Below the pieces are notes generated by a model. That model had not been told where the DNA came from and made no database searches. It saw only the letters and a program-made list of their open reading frames with translations. This document shows, one piece after another, positions 52,899 through 62,052 of a DNA stretch of 64,000 nt. Location of the stretch: NCBI RefSeq assembly GCF_008727925.1, contig NZ_VTWT01000004.1, forward strand, positions 340,235-404,234. Direction: 5' to 3'. Both the position numbers and the translations under genes were made by a program. Each line of letters opens with the position of its first letter. The stretch's first letter is position 1. The DNA is from Adhaeribacter soli (lineage in GTDB: Bacteria; Bacteroidota; Bacteroidia; Cytophagales; Hymenobacteraceae).

Positions 52899-55800
52899 AT
52901 GAACATAACCAAAATATCAATACAACGGTCTACCATTGTAGTGGTGGTATTTACGGTGCTCACCTTGCTGGGGATTGTAAGTTACAACAGCCTCAACTAC
53001 GAGTTACTGCCGAAGTTCTCGCCGCCGGTACTAACCATTTCCACCCTGTATCCGGGCGCTTCGCCTTCGGAAGTGGAGAACTCGGTAACCAAAGAAATTG
53101 AAGATGCGATCTCTTCTTTAGAGAACGTAAAAAACATAAAAAGTACTTCCCAGGAAAGCTTTTCCATTATCGTGATTGAGCTGAACCAGGGTACCGACGT
53201 GGACCTGAGTTTACAGGATGCACAACGGAAAGTGAACGCCATTCTTTCCCGTTTACCCGACGATGCCGATGCACCTTCCTTGGGTAAATTTGACTTCGAC
53301 GACCTGCCGATCATGAAAATGGGTGCAACGGCCAACCTGCCCGCTACCGAATTTTACGACCTGATCGACAAGCAAATTAAACCGCAGCTTTCGCGCGCGC
53401 AAGGCGTGGCCCAGATCAAGGTTTTGGGTGGCCAGGAACGCGAAGTGAAAGTGAACATCGATGCGAACAAACTGGAAGCTTACGGCATTTCCATTCTGCA
53501 GGTAATGCAGACCATCCGCAGCTCCAACTTAGACTTCCCGACCGGTGAAATTAAGGACGCCGAAGGCCAGACCCAGATCCGTTTAGCGGGTAAATTCGTT
53601 TCCCTGGATCAGTTAAGAGCTCTGGTAATTCGCGACGATGCCAAAGGGACCGTACGATTAGGCGACCTGGCCGAAGTACAGGATTCGCAGAAAGATACCG
53701 ACGTTTTGAGCCGCATTAATTCCAAACCTTCCGTGGGTATTACCATCCAGAAACAGAGTGATGCGAACGCCGTGGAAGTAAGTGAGCAAACCAAAGCCAC
53801 GCTGGCGCAACTCGAAAAAACCTACGCCGATATCGGCCTGAAATTCAACATTGCCAACGATACTTCCATCTTTACCCTGGAAGCCGCCGACTCGGTAATG
53901 CACGATTTATTGATTGCGGTAATTCTTGTTGCGGTAGTAATGCTGTTGTTCCTTCACTCGCTCCGGAACGCGGTAATTGTAATGATCTCCATCCCGGCCT
54001 CTCTGGTAGCTACCTTTATTGCCATGTACCTGTTCGGGTATTCGCTTAACCTGATGAGCTTAATGGCGATCTCGCTCGTGGTAGGTATTCTGGTGGATGA
54101 CGCCATTGTGGTGATCGAGAATATTTACCGCCACATGGAAATGGGCAAGAAACCGGCGCAGGCCGCTTACGATGGTATCCGCGAGATTTCGGCTACGGTA
54201 ACTTCCATTACCCTGGTAATTGTAGTAGTATTCGTACCGCTTGCGCTTTCTACCGGTCTGGTTTCGGATATTCTCCGTCAGTTTGCCGTGGTAGTGGCAG
54301 TGGCAACCATGATTTCCCTGTTCGTGGCCTTTACCCTGATTCCCCTATTAGCCAGCCGTTTCTCGAAGTTAGAGCATGTTTCTGACAAGAATATTTTTGG
54401 CCGTTTTATCCTCGGTTTTGAGCGGATGCTCGACAATATCATCGATGGTTTTACGGCGGCGTTGCGCTGGGCATTTGGTCATAAACTGATTGTGCTGGGG
54501 TTAACTGTTGCGGCTTTTGTAGGTGCTGTTGCTTTGGTGCCGGCCGGTTTCATCGGTAGCGAATTCATTGGCGCCGGCGACAGAGGGGAAGTTAACTTCC
54601 AGCTGGAACTGCCGAAAAACGCTACGGTAGAACAAACCAACCAGGCTACTGCCAAAGTAGAAAACTACCTTCAGAAATATCCGGAAATTACCCGCGTATT
54701 TACCACCGTTGGTGCAACTTCTGCTTCGCAGCAGGGGCAGGGCGCCGCATATGAATCGGAAATTTTCGTGGCACTGGTAGATGTGCGCCAACGTGATTTC
54801 AGCACTGATAAATTCAGCCGTATGGTGAAAGCCGAAGTGGAAGAACTGATCCCGGGCGTGAAAATTACCCCGGTGCCGGTAGGGATGGTGGGTAGCTCCC
54901 AAGCCCCGATCCAGATCCTGCTTTCCGGTCCGAACCTCGATACGCTATTGAATTTCTCGCAAAAGGTAATGCACGAAGTCGTGCAGGTGCAGGGTGCTTC
55001 CGACGTGGAAACTTCCGTAGAAGGCGGTAACCCGGAAATTGAAGTGAAAGTAGACCGTACCAAAATGGCCAGCTTAGGGTTGACCCTGGAAGGCGTAGGA
55101 GCGGGCATGCAGGTGGCCTTCAGCGGCAACACCGATGCCGAATACCGCGACGGCAACAACAACTACGACATCAACATCCGCCTCGATGAATTCGACCGCA
55201 AGAACGTAACCGACATTGCCAACCTTTCCTTCGTGAATAACCAGGGCCAGGTGGTGCGCTTAGGCCAGTTTGCCGACATCAAACAGTCTTCCGGACCATC
55301 TAAACTGGAGCGTACGAACCGGGTAACTTCCGTGAACGTGAACTCGCAGGTAGTAGGCCGTCCGACTGGTACAGTAGGTGCCGAAATCCAGGAACGCATG
55401 GCGAAAGTAAACGTACCGAAAGGCGTAACCGTGAGCTACGAAGGTAACCTGAAAAACCAGTCTGAAGGTTTTGGTACGTTGGGAATTGCCTTGCTTTCTT
55501 CCATCATTTTCATGTACCTGATCATGGTGGCGCTTTACGATTCTTACGTGTATCCGTTCGTAGTACTGTTCTCCATTCCTCTCGCCATTATCGGAGCCTT
55601 ATTAGCGCTGGCTTTGGCTGCAGAAACGCTGAGTATCTTCTCGATCCTGGGTATTATCATGATGATCGGTCTGGTTGCGAAGAACGCAATTATGGTGGTG
55701 GACTTCACGAACAGTTTGAAAGCCGAAGGTGTGCCGGTGAAAGACGCGCTGGTAGAAGCCATCCGCATCCGTTTCCGTCCGATCCTGATGACGACGTTGG

Positions 55801-56072
55801 CGATGGTGATCGGTATGTTGCCGATCGCATTGGCCGGTGGTGCCGTGGCCGCTTCCAAGAACGGTCTGGCCTGGGCGCTTATCGGTGGTCTTACTTCCTC
55901 TATGTTCCTGACCTTAATTGTAGTACCAATCATTTACTACATCTTCGACCGTATCCTGGCCAAGTTCGGCCTGGATAAGCAGACGAAGATCGAGCTGGAA
56001 GAAAAATCTCTGGAAGAACTGGAGCACGAAACAGCCGTTCAGGGCGAGAAAAACCTGGCCCACGTGCACTAA
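52899..56072 (+). CDS. RND efflux transporter (HAE1-type inner-membrane pump)
   Basis: The 1057-residue protein has the full RND layout of twelve membrane helices and two large periplasmic loops. The start INITKISIQRSTIVVVVF is typical. The TM4 proton-relay segment GILVDDAIVVIENIYRHME contains the paired Asp, and the second-half repeat has GLVAKNAIMVVDFTN. Together with TolC and the adaptor it pumps hydrophobic drugs, detergents or metabolites out of the envelope with the proton gradient. The C-terminus carries a ~40-residue charged tail (IELEEKSLEELEHE). Substrates cannot be deduced from sequence. Confidence 0.94.
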   Translation: MNITKISIQRSTIVVVVFTVLTLLGIVSYNSLNYELLPKFSPPVLTISTLYPGASPSEVENSVTKEIEDAISSLENVKNIKSTSQESFSIIVIELNQGTDVDLSLQDAQRKVNAILSRLPDDADAPSLGKFDFDDLPIMKMGATANLPATEFYDLIDKQIKPQLSRAQGVAQIKVLGGQEREVKVNIDANKLEAYGISILQVMQTIRSSNLDFPTGEIKDAEGQTQIRLAGKFVSLDQLRALVIRDDAKGTVRLGDLAEVQDSQKDTDVLSRINSKPSVGITIQKQSDANAVEVSEQTKATLAQLEKTYADIGLKFNIANDTSIFTLEAADSVMHDLLIAVILVAVVMLLFLHSLRNAVIVMISIPASLVATFIAMYLFGYSLNLMSLMAISLVVGILVDDAIVVIENIYRHMEMGKKPAQAAYDGIREISATVTSITLVIVVVFVPLALSTGLVSDILRQFAVVVAVATMISLFVAFTLIPLLASRFSKLEHVSDKNIFGRFILGFERMLDNIIDGFTAALRWAFGHKLIVLGLTVAAFVGAVALVPAGFIGSEFIGAGDRGEVNFQLELPKNATVEQTNQATAKVENYLQKYPEITRVFTTVGATSASQQGQGAAYESEIFVALVDVRQRDFSTDKFSRMVKAEVEELIPGVKITPVPVGMVGSSQAPIQILLSGPNLDTLLNFSQKVMHEVVQVQGASDVETSVEGGNPEIEVKVDRTKMASLGLTLEGVGAGMQVAFSGNTDAEYRDGNNNYDINIRLDEFDRKNVTDIANLSFVNNQGQVVRLGQFADIKQSSGPSKLERTNRVTSVNVNSQVVGRPTGTVGAEIQERMAKVNVPKGVTVSYEGNLKNQSEGFGTLGIALLSSIIFMYLIMVALYDSYVYPFVVLFSIPLAIIGALLALALAAETLSIFSILGIIMMIGLVAKNAIMVVDFTNSLKAEGVPVKDALVEAIRIRFRPILMTTLAMVIGMLPIALAGGAVAASKNGLAWALIGGLTSSMFLTLIVVPIIYYIFDRILAKFGLDKQTKIELEEKSLEELEHETAVQGEKNLAHVH

Positions 56073-56106
56073 GAATAAGCTTTGCTTTTTGATGATGAAT
56101 GACCCT

Positions 56107-56142
56107 AAAGTGGCAGGTTTCTGATAGAGATCTGCCACTTTT
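56107..56142 (+). terminator. Likely terminator of the efflux operon
   Basis: A perfect 10-bp stem AAAGTGGCAG/CTGCCACTTT with a 15-base loop is followed by a single T and then TGTCTG. It lies 35 bp after the RND stop. The U tract is short, so efficiency is uncertain. Confidence 0.65.
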
Positions 56143-56333
56143 GTCTGAACTATGATTCATGTGATTTTTGTGATTGCCATGATTTTCAATCAATGAATTC
56201 ACATGCGTGATTTCCAAATCAATTTCCAAAGTGTACGGACAGGGCTTGACCTGTCCCCACGATATTGCGGATTACACATTACCAAATTTCGTCGTCATAA
56301 ATTGAAGGAAAAGCAGGGGAGAAAAAAATAATA

Positions 56334-56924
56334 ATGAAAAATAAGATCTTACAAACCGCCTTCGACCTGTACCGCCGTTTTGGCATAAAAAGCATTTCCA
56401 TGGACACGGTGGCACAGGAACTGGCAGCTTCGAAAAAAACAATTTACCAGTGGTTCGAAAATAAAGATAAGCTGGTAGAAGCCGCCTTGAATGAGTTTCT
56501 GCAGCAGGTGCGCACCTCGTCGGAAAACTCCCCGGAAAACAGCGTGGAAGCCTTGGTTAAAACGTTAAGGTTACACAACGAAAAAGTAGTGGGAATAAAC
56601 GTTGCTTTCTTTTACGACCTGAAAAAATACCATTTTCAGGCCCACCAGAAACTTGACCGGTATTTGGCGGAAGAATTGCGGCCTTATTTCATTAAAAACC
56701 TGCAAAACGGCATTGAAAAAGGGCTGTACCGGAATGATATCGACCCCGAAATTGTTGCTAACCTGTGCATCGCTTCGTTTTCGGTAGTAGTTGATCAGGA
56801 TGTGTTTCCTGTCAGTCAATTTAATCAGCAGGAAGTGCGGATGCAGGTTTTTAAACTGTTTTTGCGGGGTATTGTAACTTCGGAAGGTAAGCGTTTTTTA
56901 CAAAGCGCTTCCGAAGAAAACTGA
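56334..56924 (+). CDS. TetR-family transcriptional regulator
   Basis: The 196-residue protein has a helix-turn-helix in residues ~1-50 (FDLYRRFGIKSISMDTVAQE, then SKKTIYQWFENKDKLVEAAL). A variable helical ligand domain follows, with a TetR C-terminal part of the type often annotated in Bacteroidota efflux clusters. It lies 260 bp downstream of the RND gene and 110 bp upstream of an NDH-2-like gene. No clear palindrome in its own upstream region was found, so its targets are unknown. It may regulate either neighbour. Confidence 0.88.
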   Translation: MKNKILQTAFDLYRRFGIKSISMDTVAQELAASKKTIYQWFENKDKLVEAALNEFLQQVRTSSENSPENSVEALVKTLRLHNEKVVGINVAFFYDLKKYHFQAHQKLDRYLAEELRPYFIKNLQNGIEKGLYRNDIDPEIVANLCIASFSVVVDQDVFPVSQFNQQEVRMQVFKLFLRGIVTSEGKRFLQSASEEN

Positions 56925-56978
56925 CCCGGAAAACGCAGATTTAAGGCGCAGTTTTTGATAGGGAATGGATGAAAATAT

Positions 56979-57019
56979 AGCCTGCCGTTTCGGGAAAAGT
57001 GTCCCGTAAATGGCAGGCT
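56979..57019 (+). terminator. Long hairpin after the TetR gene
   Basis: An outer 8-bp stem AGCCTGCC/GGCAGGCT extends inward with partial pairing (GTTTCGGG/CCCGTAAAT), followed by TTTAAAG. Its right arm contains the ATG at 57010, which argues that this ATG is not the start of the next gene. Confidence 0.6.
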
Positions 57020-57033
57020 TTAAAGCGAAAAAT

Positions 57034-58359
57034 ATGAAGAAGAAGATCGTAATTATTGGAGGTGGTTTTGCGGGCGTAAACCTGGCAAAAAACTTAACCG
57101 ATCAGCCGGATTTTCAGGTAACGCTGGTAGATAAAAACAACTATAATTTTTTCCCGCCGCTGCTTTACCAGGTAGCTACCGGTTTCCTGGAAGTTTCGAA
57201 TATCAGTTACCCGTTCCGGAAATTGCTGCAGGGCAAGCCGAACCTGAACTTCCGTTTAGGCGAGTTAATGCAGGTGGTTCCGGAAGAAAATAAAGTGGTT
57301 TTAAGCAACGGCGAACTGCCTTACGATTACCTGATAATTGCAACCGGAACCGAGACCAATTACTTCGGTATCGAGAATATCCGGAAAAACGCGAAGCCGA
57401 TGAAAACGGTGAACGATGCGATTAACCTTCGGAATTTCATGCTGCAAAAAACCGAGGAAGCCACCCTTGCTACTAACGAAGCTGAGAAGCGCAAGCTTAC
57501 TACCATCGTGGTAGCCGGCGGCGGCCCTACCGGGGTGGAAGTTGCCGGGATGCTGGCCGAAATGCGGAAGAATATCGGTCAGAAAGATTACCCCGAATTA
57601 ACCGGCATCGACAGCAAGATTTACCTGGTAGACGGCGCGCCGACAGTGCTGGCACCCATGAGCCAAGCTTCCCAGAAATACACCTATGATTCCCTGGTAG
57701 AACTCGGCGTAGAGGTGAAACTGAACAAGCAGGTAACCGACTACCAGAATGACATCGTGACCTTTGCCGACGGCGAAACGATCGAAACCAAGATCCTGAT
57801 CTGGGCGGCCGGCGTAACCGGTAAAGCTATTGAAGGCTTCCCGACGGAAAGTTACGGGCGCGGCAAACGCCTGGTGGTAAACGAAGTAAATAAGGTAAAT
57901 AATACCGCGAATATTTTTGCCATTGGCGATATTGCTTTGCAAACTACGGATCAGAACTTCCCGAACGGGCACCCCCAAGTGGCGCAGGTTGCCATTCAGC
58001 AAGGGAAACTGCTGGCGCAGAACCTGCAAGCCGCACAGCAAAACAAACCGCTGAAACCCTTTGCTTACCACGACAAAGGCTCGATGGCCATTATCGGCCG
58101 TAAAAAAGCGGTAGCGGACCTGCCGAAACCAAAACTGCATTTTAACGGGTTCATTGCCTGGATTATGTGGCTTTTCGTGCACCTGGTTTCGTTGATCACG
58201 GTTCCTAACCGCGTAAAAACGCTCTATAACTGGATGATCGCGTATTTCACCAAAGACCAGGCCATGCGCATGATCATCCGGCCGGAGAAAATCGATATCC
58301 CGAAACCGGAAAAAACCGAAAAGGTGTTGCACCTGGAAGAACTGCTTAAGGCCTCGTAA
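57034..58359 (+). CDS. Type II NADH dehydrogenase-like FAD oxidoreductase (NDH-2)
   Basis: The 441-residue protein has two Rossmann nucleotide sites: MKKKIVIIGGGFAGVNLAKN for FAD and TTIVVAGGGPTGVEVAGML for NADH. It also has the second FAD motif NIFAIGDIAL. A hydrophobic and basic C-terminal part (WIMWLFVHLVSLITV, then NRVKTLYNWMIAYF) would associate with the inner membrane. It most likely moves electrons from NADH to menaquinone without pumping protons. I use the ATG at 57034, because the upstream ATG at 57010 falls in the right arm of a hairpin and adds eight residues before a perfect dinucleotide-binding start. Confidence 0.9.
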   Translation: MKKKIVIIGGGFAGVNLAKNLTDQPDFQVTLVDKNNYNFFPPLLYQVATGFLEVSNISYPFRKLLQGKPNLNFRLGELMQVVPEENKVVLSNGELPYDYLIIATGTETNYFGIENIRKNAKPMKTVNDAINLRNFMLQKTEEATLATNEAEKRKLTTIVVAGGGPTGVEVAGMLAEMRKNIGQKDYPELTGIDSKIYLVDGAPTVLAPMSQASQKYTYDSLVELGVEVKLNKQVTDYQNDIVTFADGETIETKILIWAAGVTGKAIEGFPTESYGRGKRLVVNEVNKVNNTANIFAIGDIALQTTDQNFPNGHPQVAQVAIQQGKLLAQNLQAAQQNKPLKPFAYHDKGSMAIIGRKKAVADLPKPKLHFNGFIAWIMWLFVHLVSLITVPNRVKTLYNWMIAYFTKDQAMRMIIRPEKIDIPKPEKTEKVLHLEELLKAS

Positions 58360-58460
58360 ATAGTATATTACTAAAGCTCTGGTTTTTGATTGCATGGTTT
58401 AATAACCGGCCGGAGAGGTTTACTTAAGAATCTACCGGCAATCTGCCGGCAAATACAAGC

Positions 58461-58490
58461 AAAAGGCGCCCAATCCGGGGCACCTTTTTT
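58461..58490. terminator. Terminator between convergent genes
   Basis: A hairpin with stem AGGCGCCC/GGGGCACCT (one mismatch) is followed by TTTTTT on the plus strand. On the minus strand AAAA precedes it. It serves the NDH-2 gene and may also end the DUF2382 gene on the other strand. Confidence 0.65.
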
Positions 58491-58513
58491 ATTTCAAACC
58501 ACTACCCTTTATT

Positions 58514-59479
58514 TCAGCGGTTGCGGCCTGGGTTACGCGGCATATTCGGATCTCTGTTCGGATCCTTCGTCGGATCGATATTGGGGTTCTGATTTGGGTT
58601 TTGGTTAGGGTTCTGATTGGGATTCCGATTCGGATTCTGGTTCGGCGGCATGTTCGGGTTCCGGCCACCAGTTGGCGGCACATTCGGATTATTCGGGTTA
58701 TTCCGGTTTGTACCGGAAGTAGGGGATGCATTCCGGTTCATATTGGGGTTCCGGTTCAGCTTGTCTACTTTTACTTCGGTGCTTTTAACCGTGCCGCGGA
58801 TCTTTTCATCTCTTTCTTCCACTTCTTTGCTCATCCGGATCTCTTCCACCACCCGGCTTTCTTTCCCTACTACCGGTACTTCGGCGCGTTCGGTCATTTC
58901 GAAATCGCCTTCTTTAAAATTGGCAAAATCAGCTTCGGTGGCCGGCCGGTTAACCGGGTTCCGTTCTACCCGGATGTGCTCTTCGCGCAACCGGATACTG
59001 GCTTCCACCGGTTTTTCAATGATGCGGCTCCGCAGGCGGGCGCCGCCGGTTTCTACGACTCTTTTGCCCACATTCATTTGTTCTTCTATTACCGGAATAG
59101 TGCCTGTGGCCGCACCTTTATCGGCCGTGCCACCCTGGAGCTGACTGGCGCGTGCTGCAACGTCCACGCTGCCGAACTGGTCCATGATCCGGGCAGCGTT
59201 CTGGGCTTCTACGGCTGAACTGGCATGAACGGTAACCACCGAAGAACGGCGGGCTACGTTGGTGTATCTGGTGGCTTCTTCGCCTTTGCCGAATAAGGAA
59301 CTGAAGAATCGACTTACCGAATCGCCTGCACCTGCATTGTTGTTTTTAAAATTCTGATTGTTGTTGTTGCTGGTTGATAGGTCGATATTTTCTTCGTTAA
59401 AACCACGATTTATTAGCTCCTGCATTGCTTCCTGAGCTTTGGCTTTGTTGTCGAAGATACCAATTACTGTGTGTGTCAT
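58514..59479 (-). CDS. Stress-type protein: 17M-like domain + DUF2382 (YsnF/AvaK) + Asn/Pro-rich tail
   Basis: The 321-residue protein has three parts. Residues 1 to ~110 are a general-stress-protein 17M-like domain ([20 protein letters not shown], and [20 protein letters not shown]). Residues ~130-245 are a DUF2382 domain ([34 protein letters not shown]). The last ~75 residues are a disordered Asn-Pro repeat (units NPNQ, NPNR, DPNR). No signal peptide is present. DUF2382 proteins are linked to stress and photoreactive or phycobilisome-type contexts in other bacteria, with unknown biochemistry. A gene with the same middle and tail lies on the opposite strand at 60768. Confidence 0.82.
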   Translation of the reverse strand: MTHTVIGIFDNKAKAQEAMQELINRGFNEENIDLSTSNNNNQNFKNNNAGAGDSVSRFFSSLFGKGEEATRYTNVARRSSVVTVHASSAVEAQNAARIMDQFGSVDVAARASQLQGGTADKGAATGTIPVIEEQMNVGKRVVETGGARLRSRIIEKPVEASIRLREEHIRVERNPVNRPATEADFANFKEGDFEMTERAEVPVVGKESRVVEEIRMSKEVEERDEKIRGTVKSTEVKVDKLNRNPNMNRNASPTSGTNRNNPNNPNVPPTGGRNPNMPPNQNPNRNPNQNPNQNPNQNPNIDPTKDPNRDPNMPRNPGRNR

Positions 59480-59828
59480 ATTGCTGAAATAAGTTAAAGT
59501 GAAAAATTGGGTTTATTGTAGGTGAAAAATTGATAGGATATTTGCGCCTTAAACCAAGGCTTGGGGGTTGTACCCGGTTTCATTGGTCATCGCGTAAGCT
59601 TAGGCGAAGCCGTAACTTGTGAGTAAAGATTTGGTCCGTTTTTAACCGATCTTGCCTGCAAGGCAACTTTAGTTGCTGCTCAAGTGAAATGCTAAAATTC
59701 TGGATCAAAGGGCCTCGCCAACTATATACCGGCAATCAAGAGAAAAGCATTCGTTTGGGCTTTTGATTCGGTTTCCGTCTAGGAATTTGCCTGGAACGCG
59801 ATAGGTTACTTAAAGAAATGCTTACCGG
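59480..59828. other. 349-bp intergenic region with repeat R1
   Basis: A repeat at 59587-59697 starts TTCATCGCG... TCATCGCGTAAGCTTAGGCG and includes CTTGCCTGCAAGGCAA. It recurs in diverged form at 61866-61975. The rest lacks a credible frame. Confidence 0.5.
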
Positions 59829-60269
59829 CTATGTTGTTGTTTCCGGTTCCGTGCCTTCGGAAGGCTCGATCCGGATCTCGTTATCGCGCGATACCTGTAC
59901 TTCTTCTTTTCGTAAGGTTACGTGTTGCGGGGCGGGCGTTTCGGTGCGGTGCCGGGTAACGCGTACTTCTTCTACCAGCAGCAGCTTTTTTACCAGCACT
60001 TCCTGCAGCACCGGGTAAATGGTTGTGTCGCCTTCCTGGCGCACGGGTGGCGGGTTGTCTACGTATTGATCCACGGCCACGTGTTCTACGGTTATATTTT
60101 CCTGCACCAGCGGTATATCCACCTCTTGCTCTTCTTCGTGCACTTTTTTTATGAGCCGGAGCTTGCCGGTTTCTACCACCTCTTTTTCAACTTTCAGCTG
60201 TTCTTCTATCACAGGAATGGAGGCAGCTTGCTTTGGCGGTTCATTGTAAGGCGGATTGTTGTTTTCCAT
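59829..60269 (-). CDS. DUF2382 (YsnF/AvaK) domain protein
   Basis: The 146-residue protein is almost entirely one DUF2382 domain. IPVIEEQLKVEKEVVETGKL opens it and VLVKKLLLVEEVRVTRHRTE follows. A short acidic/Thr-rich end (RIEPSEGTEPETTT) closes it. It lacks the N-terminal 17M domain and the Asn/Pro tail of its neighbours. The gene is transcribed leftward towards the other minus-strand DUF2382 gene, with 349 bp between them, so a common transcript is possible but not proven. There is no membrane segment. Confidence 0.82.
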   Translation of the reverse strand: MENNNPPYNEPPKQAASIPVIEEQLKVEKEVVETGKLRLIKKVHEEEQEVDIPLVQENITVEHVAVDQYVDNPPPVRQEGDTTIYPVLQEVLVKKLLLVEEVRVTRHRTETPAPQHVTLRKEEVQVSRDNEIRIEPSEGTEPETTT

Positions 60270-60449
60270 GATATTTAATTGACCTGTGTTACACTTGAAT
60301 ATCTACGGCTTGCTTTTTGGATGGTTGTAAGGTCTTGATTTATAATTATTTGGCTATATAAAAAATGATTTATATATAAAACATAAGGCGAATGAGGTCG
60401 TAGACAATCAAACCACAAATTTGTTTTTCACCTTAAAAACCAAGCAATT

Positions 60450-60638
60450 ATGGCCGAATTAAACGTACAACGCCGCCACAGCAGACCATGGTGGATCTGG
60501 CTTTTACTGGCTCTCGTAGTTATCGGGATCCTGTACTTTCTGCTCCGCGACAACAGTGGAAATAACAGACATATGAACAACACGACCGGGGCCACCACCG
60601 CCTTCATCATTCCTGCTCCGGAAAGTTTTTACAGTTAA
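60450..60638 (+). CDS. Small single-pass membrane protein (62 aa)
   Basis: I do not recognise a family. One membrane helix (WWIWLLLALVVIGILYFLL) is preceded by a basic stretch (RRHSRPW), so the N-terminus should be inside. A Gly/Asn/Thr-rich tail follows. It lies 129 bp before the PRC-barrel/DUF2382 gene on the same strand, so it may share its regulation with that stress-type cluster. Confidence 0.6.
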   Translation: MAELNVQRRHSRPWWIWLLLALVVIGILYFLLRDNSGNNRHMNNTTGATTAFIIPAPESFYS

Positions 60639-60767
60639 AGCTGAACCCGAATTTGTTTTAAAGTTTTTGCTGCAATTCACCCATCAGTTCAGGAATCTGC
60701 CTGAATGCCCATCGAATTTTTAGCCGGCTTCGTGCCGAACCCTAAACCGCATTTTTTTTTAACAATC

Positions 60768-61802
60768 ATGAATGAAAATCAGGAAAACCGCCTGCAAACC
60801 TTGAGCGGCAGCAATTTTGAAATTGCCGAAAACGAACCCAACATTAAAGGCTGGACCATTAAAGACCAGGACGGCCGCAAGATCGGGGAAGTAGATGACT
60901 TAATCTTCGACGCCGAAACCTTCAAAGTACGCTACATTGTAATGGATCTGGAAGGCAACGTGCTGGACCTGGAACCAAGAAATGTGCTGGTACCTATCGG
61001 GCTGGTAGAGCTGGACGCCAAAGATGACGACGTAATTCTGCCGGGCGTTACCGCCGATCATTTACGGGCCTTACCGCGCTTCGACAAAGACCGCCTGGAC
61101 CGCACTACCGAATCCGAAGTAGTAGCAGCCTTTAAAGATATGGGCAACAAGCCCACCGGCTCCGGAAGCGGCTTTTACGACCAGGAACGCTTCGACGAAG
61201 AAAGAGCCTACCGCAACCGGCCTGCTACTGGAAAATCTATTCCCATAATTGAGGAGCAGATGAAAGTAGGTAAGAAAGAAGTGGAAACCGGTGGCGCGCG
61301 TTTAAGAACCCGCATCGTAGAAAAACCGGTAGAAAAAGACGTTACCCTCCGGCAGGAACACGTAAAAGTAGAACGCCGCCCGGTAGACCGCCCCGTTACC
61401 GAAGCAGACATAAATGCGTTCAAGGAAGGGGAGGTCGACATCAGAGAACGGGCTGAGATTCCGGTAGTGGGTAAAGAAGCCCGCGTAGTAGAAGAGGTCC
61501 GCATGAGCAAGGAAGTGGAAGAACGGGAAGAAAAGATCCACGGCACCGTACGAGGTACCGAATTAAAAGTGGACAAGCTGAACCCGGACCCCAACCTGAA
61601 CCGGAATGTGCCACCTACCACCGGAACGAATCCGAACGTACCGCCAACCGGCGCCCGCAACCCGAATATGCCGCCAAACCGGAACCCGGGCCAGATGCCA
61701 AACCCGAACCAGAATCCGAACATCGATCCCAATAAGGACCCGAACAAAGATCCCAATCAGCCCCGCTTAGACCCAAATGATCCATTGCGGAAAATAAAAT
61801 AA
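60768..61802 (+). CDS. PRC-barrel + DUF2382 + Asn/Pro-rich-tail protein
   Basis: I start at 60768 (MNENQENRLQTL), not at the upstream ATG at 60705, whose 21 extra residues look like translated leader. The 344-residue protein has a PRC-barrel domain (IKGWTIKDQDGRKIGEVDDL, then FKVRYIVMDLEG). A linker with a Gly-rich region follows, then a DUF2382 domain (IPIIEEQMKVGKKEVETGGA) and an Asn/Pro-rich tail ending DPNKDPNQPRLDPNDPL. The second half is a close paralogue of the protein at 58514. PRC-barrel proteins bind RNA processing factors, photosynthetic reaction centres or metal; the role here is unknown. A perfect terminator follows. Confidence 0.85.
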   Translation: MNENQENRLQTLSGSNFEIAENEPNIKGWTIKDQDGRKIGEVDDLIFDAETFKVRYIVMDLEGNVLDLEPRNVLVPIGLVELDAKDDDVILPGVTADHLRALPRFDKDRLDRTTESEVVAAFKDMGNKPTGSGSGFYDQERFDEERAYRNRPATGKSIPIIEEQMKVGKKEVETGGARLRTRIVEKPVEKDVTLRQEHVKVERRPVDRPVTEADINAFKEGEVDIRERAEIPVVGKEARVVEEVRMSKEVEEREEKIHGTVRGTELKVDKLNPDPNLNRNVPPTTGTNPNVPPTGARNPNMPPNRNPGQMPNPNQNPNIDPNKDPNKDPNQPRLDPNDPLRKIK

Positions 61803-61838
61803 AAAAAGAGGCAGCTCCGTAAAGCTGCCTCTTTTTTT
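61801..61838 (+). terminator. Intrinsic terminator of the PRC-barrel gene
   Basis: A perfect 9-bp stem GAGGCAGCT/AGCTGCCTC with loop CCGTAA is followed by seven T residues and preceded by A7. The stop codon overlaps the left A tract. Confidence 0.9.
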
Positions 61839-61865
61839 ATGCATTTATCACGGGAACAAATCGGT

Positions 61866-61975
61866 TCATCGCGCAAGTTTAGCGGAGTGTAACTTGTGGG
61901 AAACCATTGGGTAAGTTTGTAACTGACCTTGCCTGCAAGGCAAATAGAGCTTTGTCACTGGAAACTGTAGAATGG
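61866..61975 (+). repeat. Diverged copy of repeat R1
   Basis: TTCATCGCGCAAGTTTAGCG and GACCTTGCCTGCAAGGCAA correspond to 59587-59697 in the same order. The two copies flank the PRC-barrel/DUF2382 cluster. Similarity is moderate. Confidence 0.45.
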
Positions 61976-61979
61976 TTAG

Positions 61980-61995
61980 AAGCTATCTCAAAATG
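61980..61995 (+). repeat. Relic IS terminal repeat
   Basis: AAGCTATCTCAAAATG differs from the left end of the IS at 62039 (AAGCTATCTCATAAATG) by one missing T. It is preceded by TTAG, like the CTAG before the intact copy. It is in the same orientation and 59 bp upstream, and no matching right end is seen. Confidence 0.6.
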
Positions 61996-62052
61996 GGTGT
62001 CATGTTGAGCGATAGCGAAACAACCCGTCGGCTACTAGAAGCTATCTCATAA

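Noticed and set aside
60705..60767. Upstream start for the PRC-barrel/DUF2382 protein
   Set aside because: The extra 21 residues look like translated leader DNA, and the ATG at 60768 precedes the conserved domain by a normal distance.
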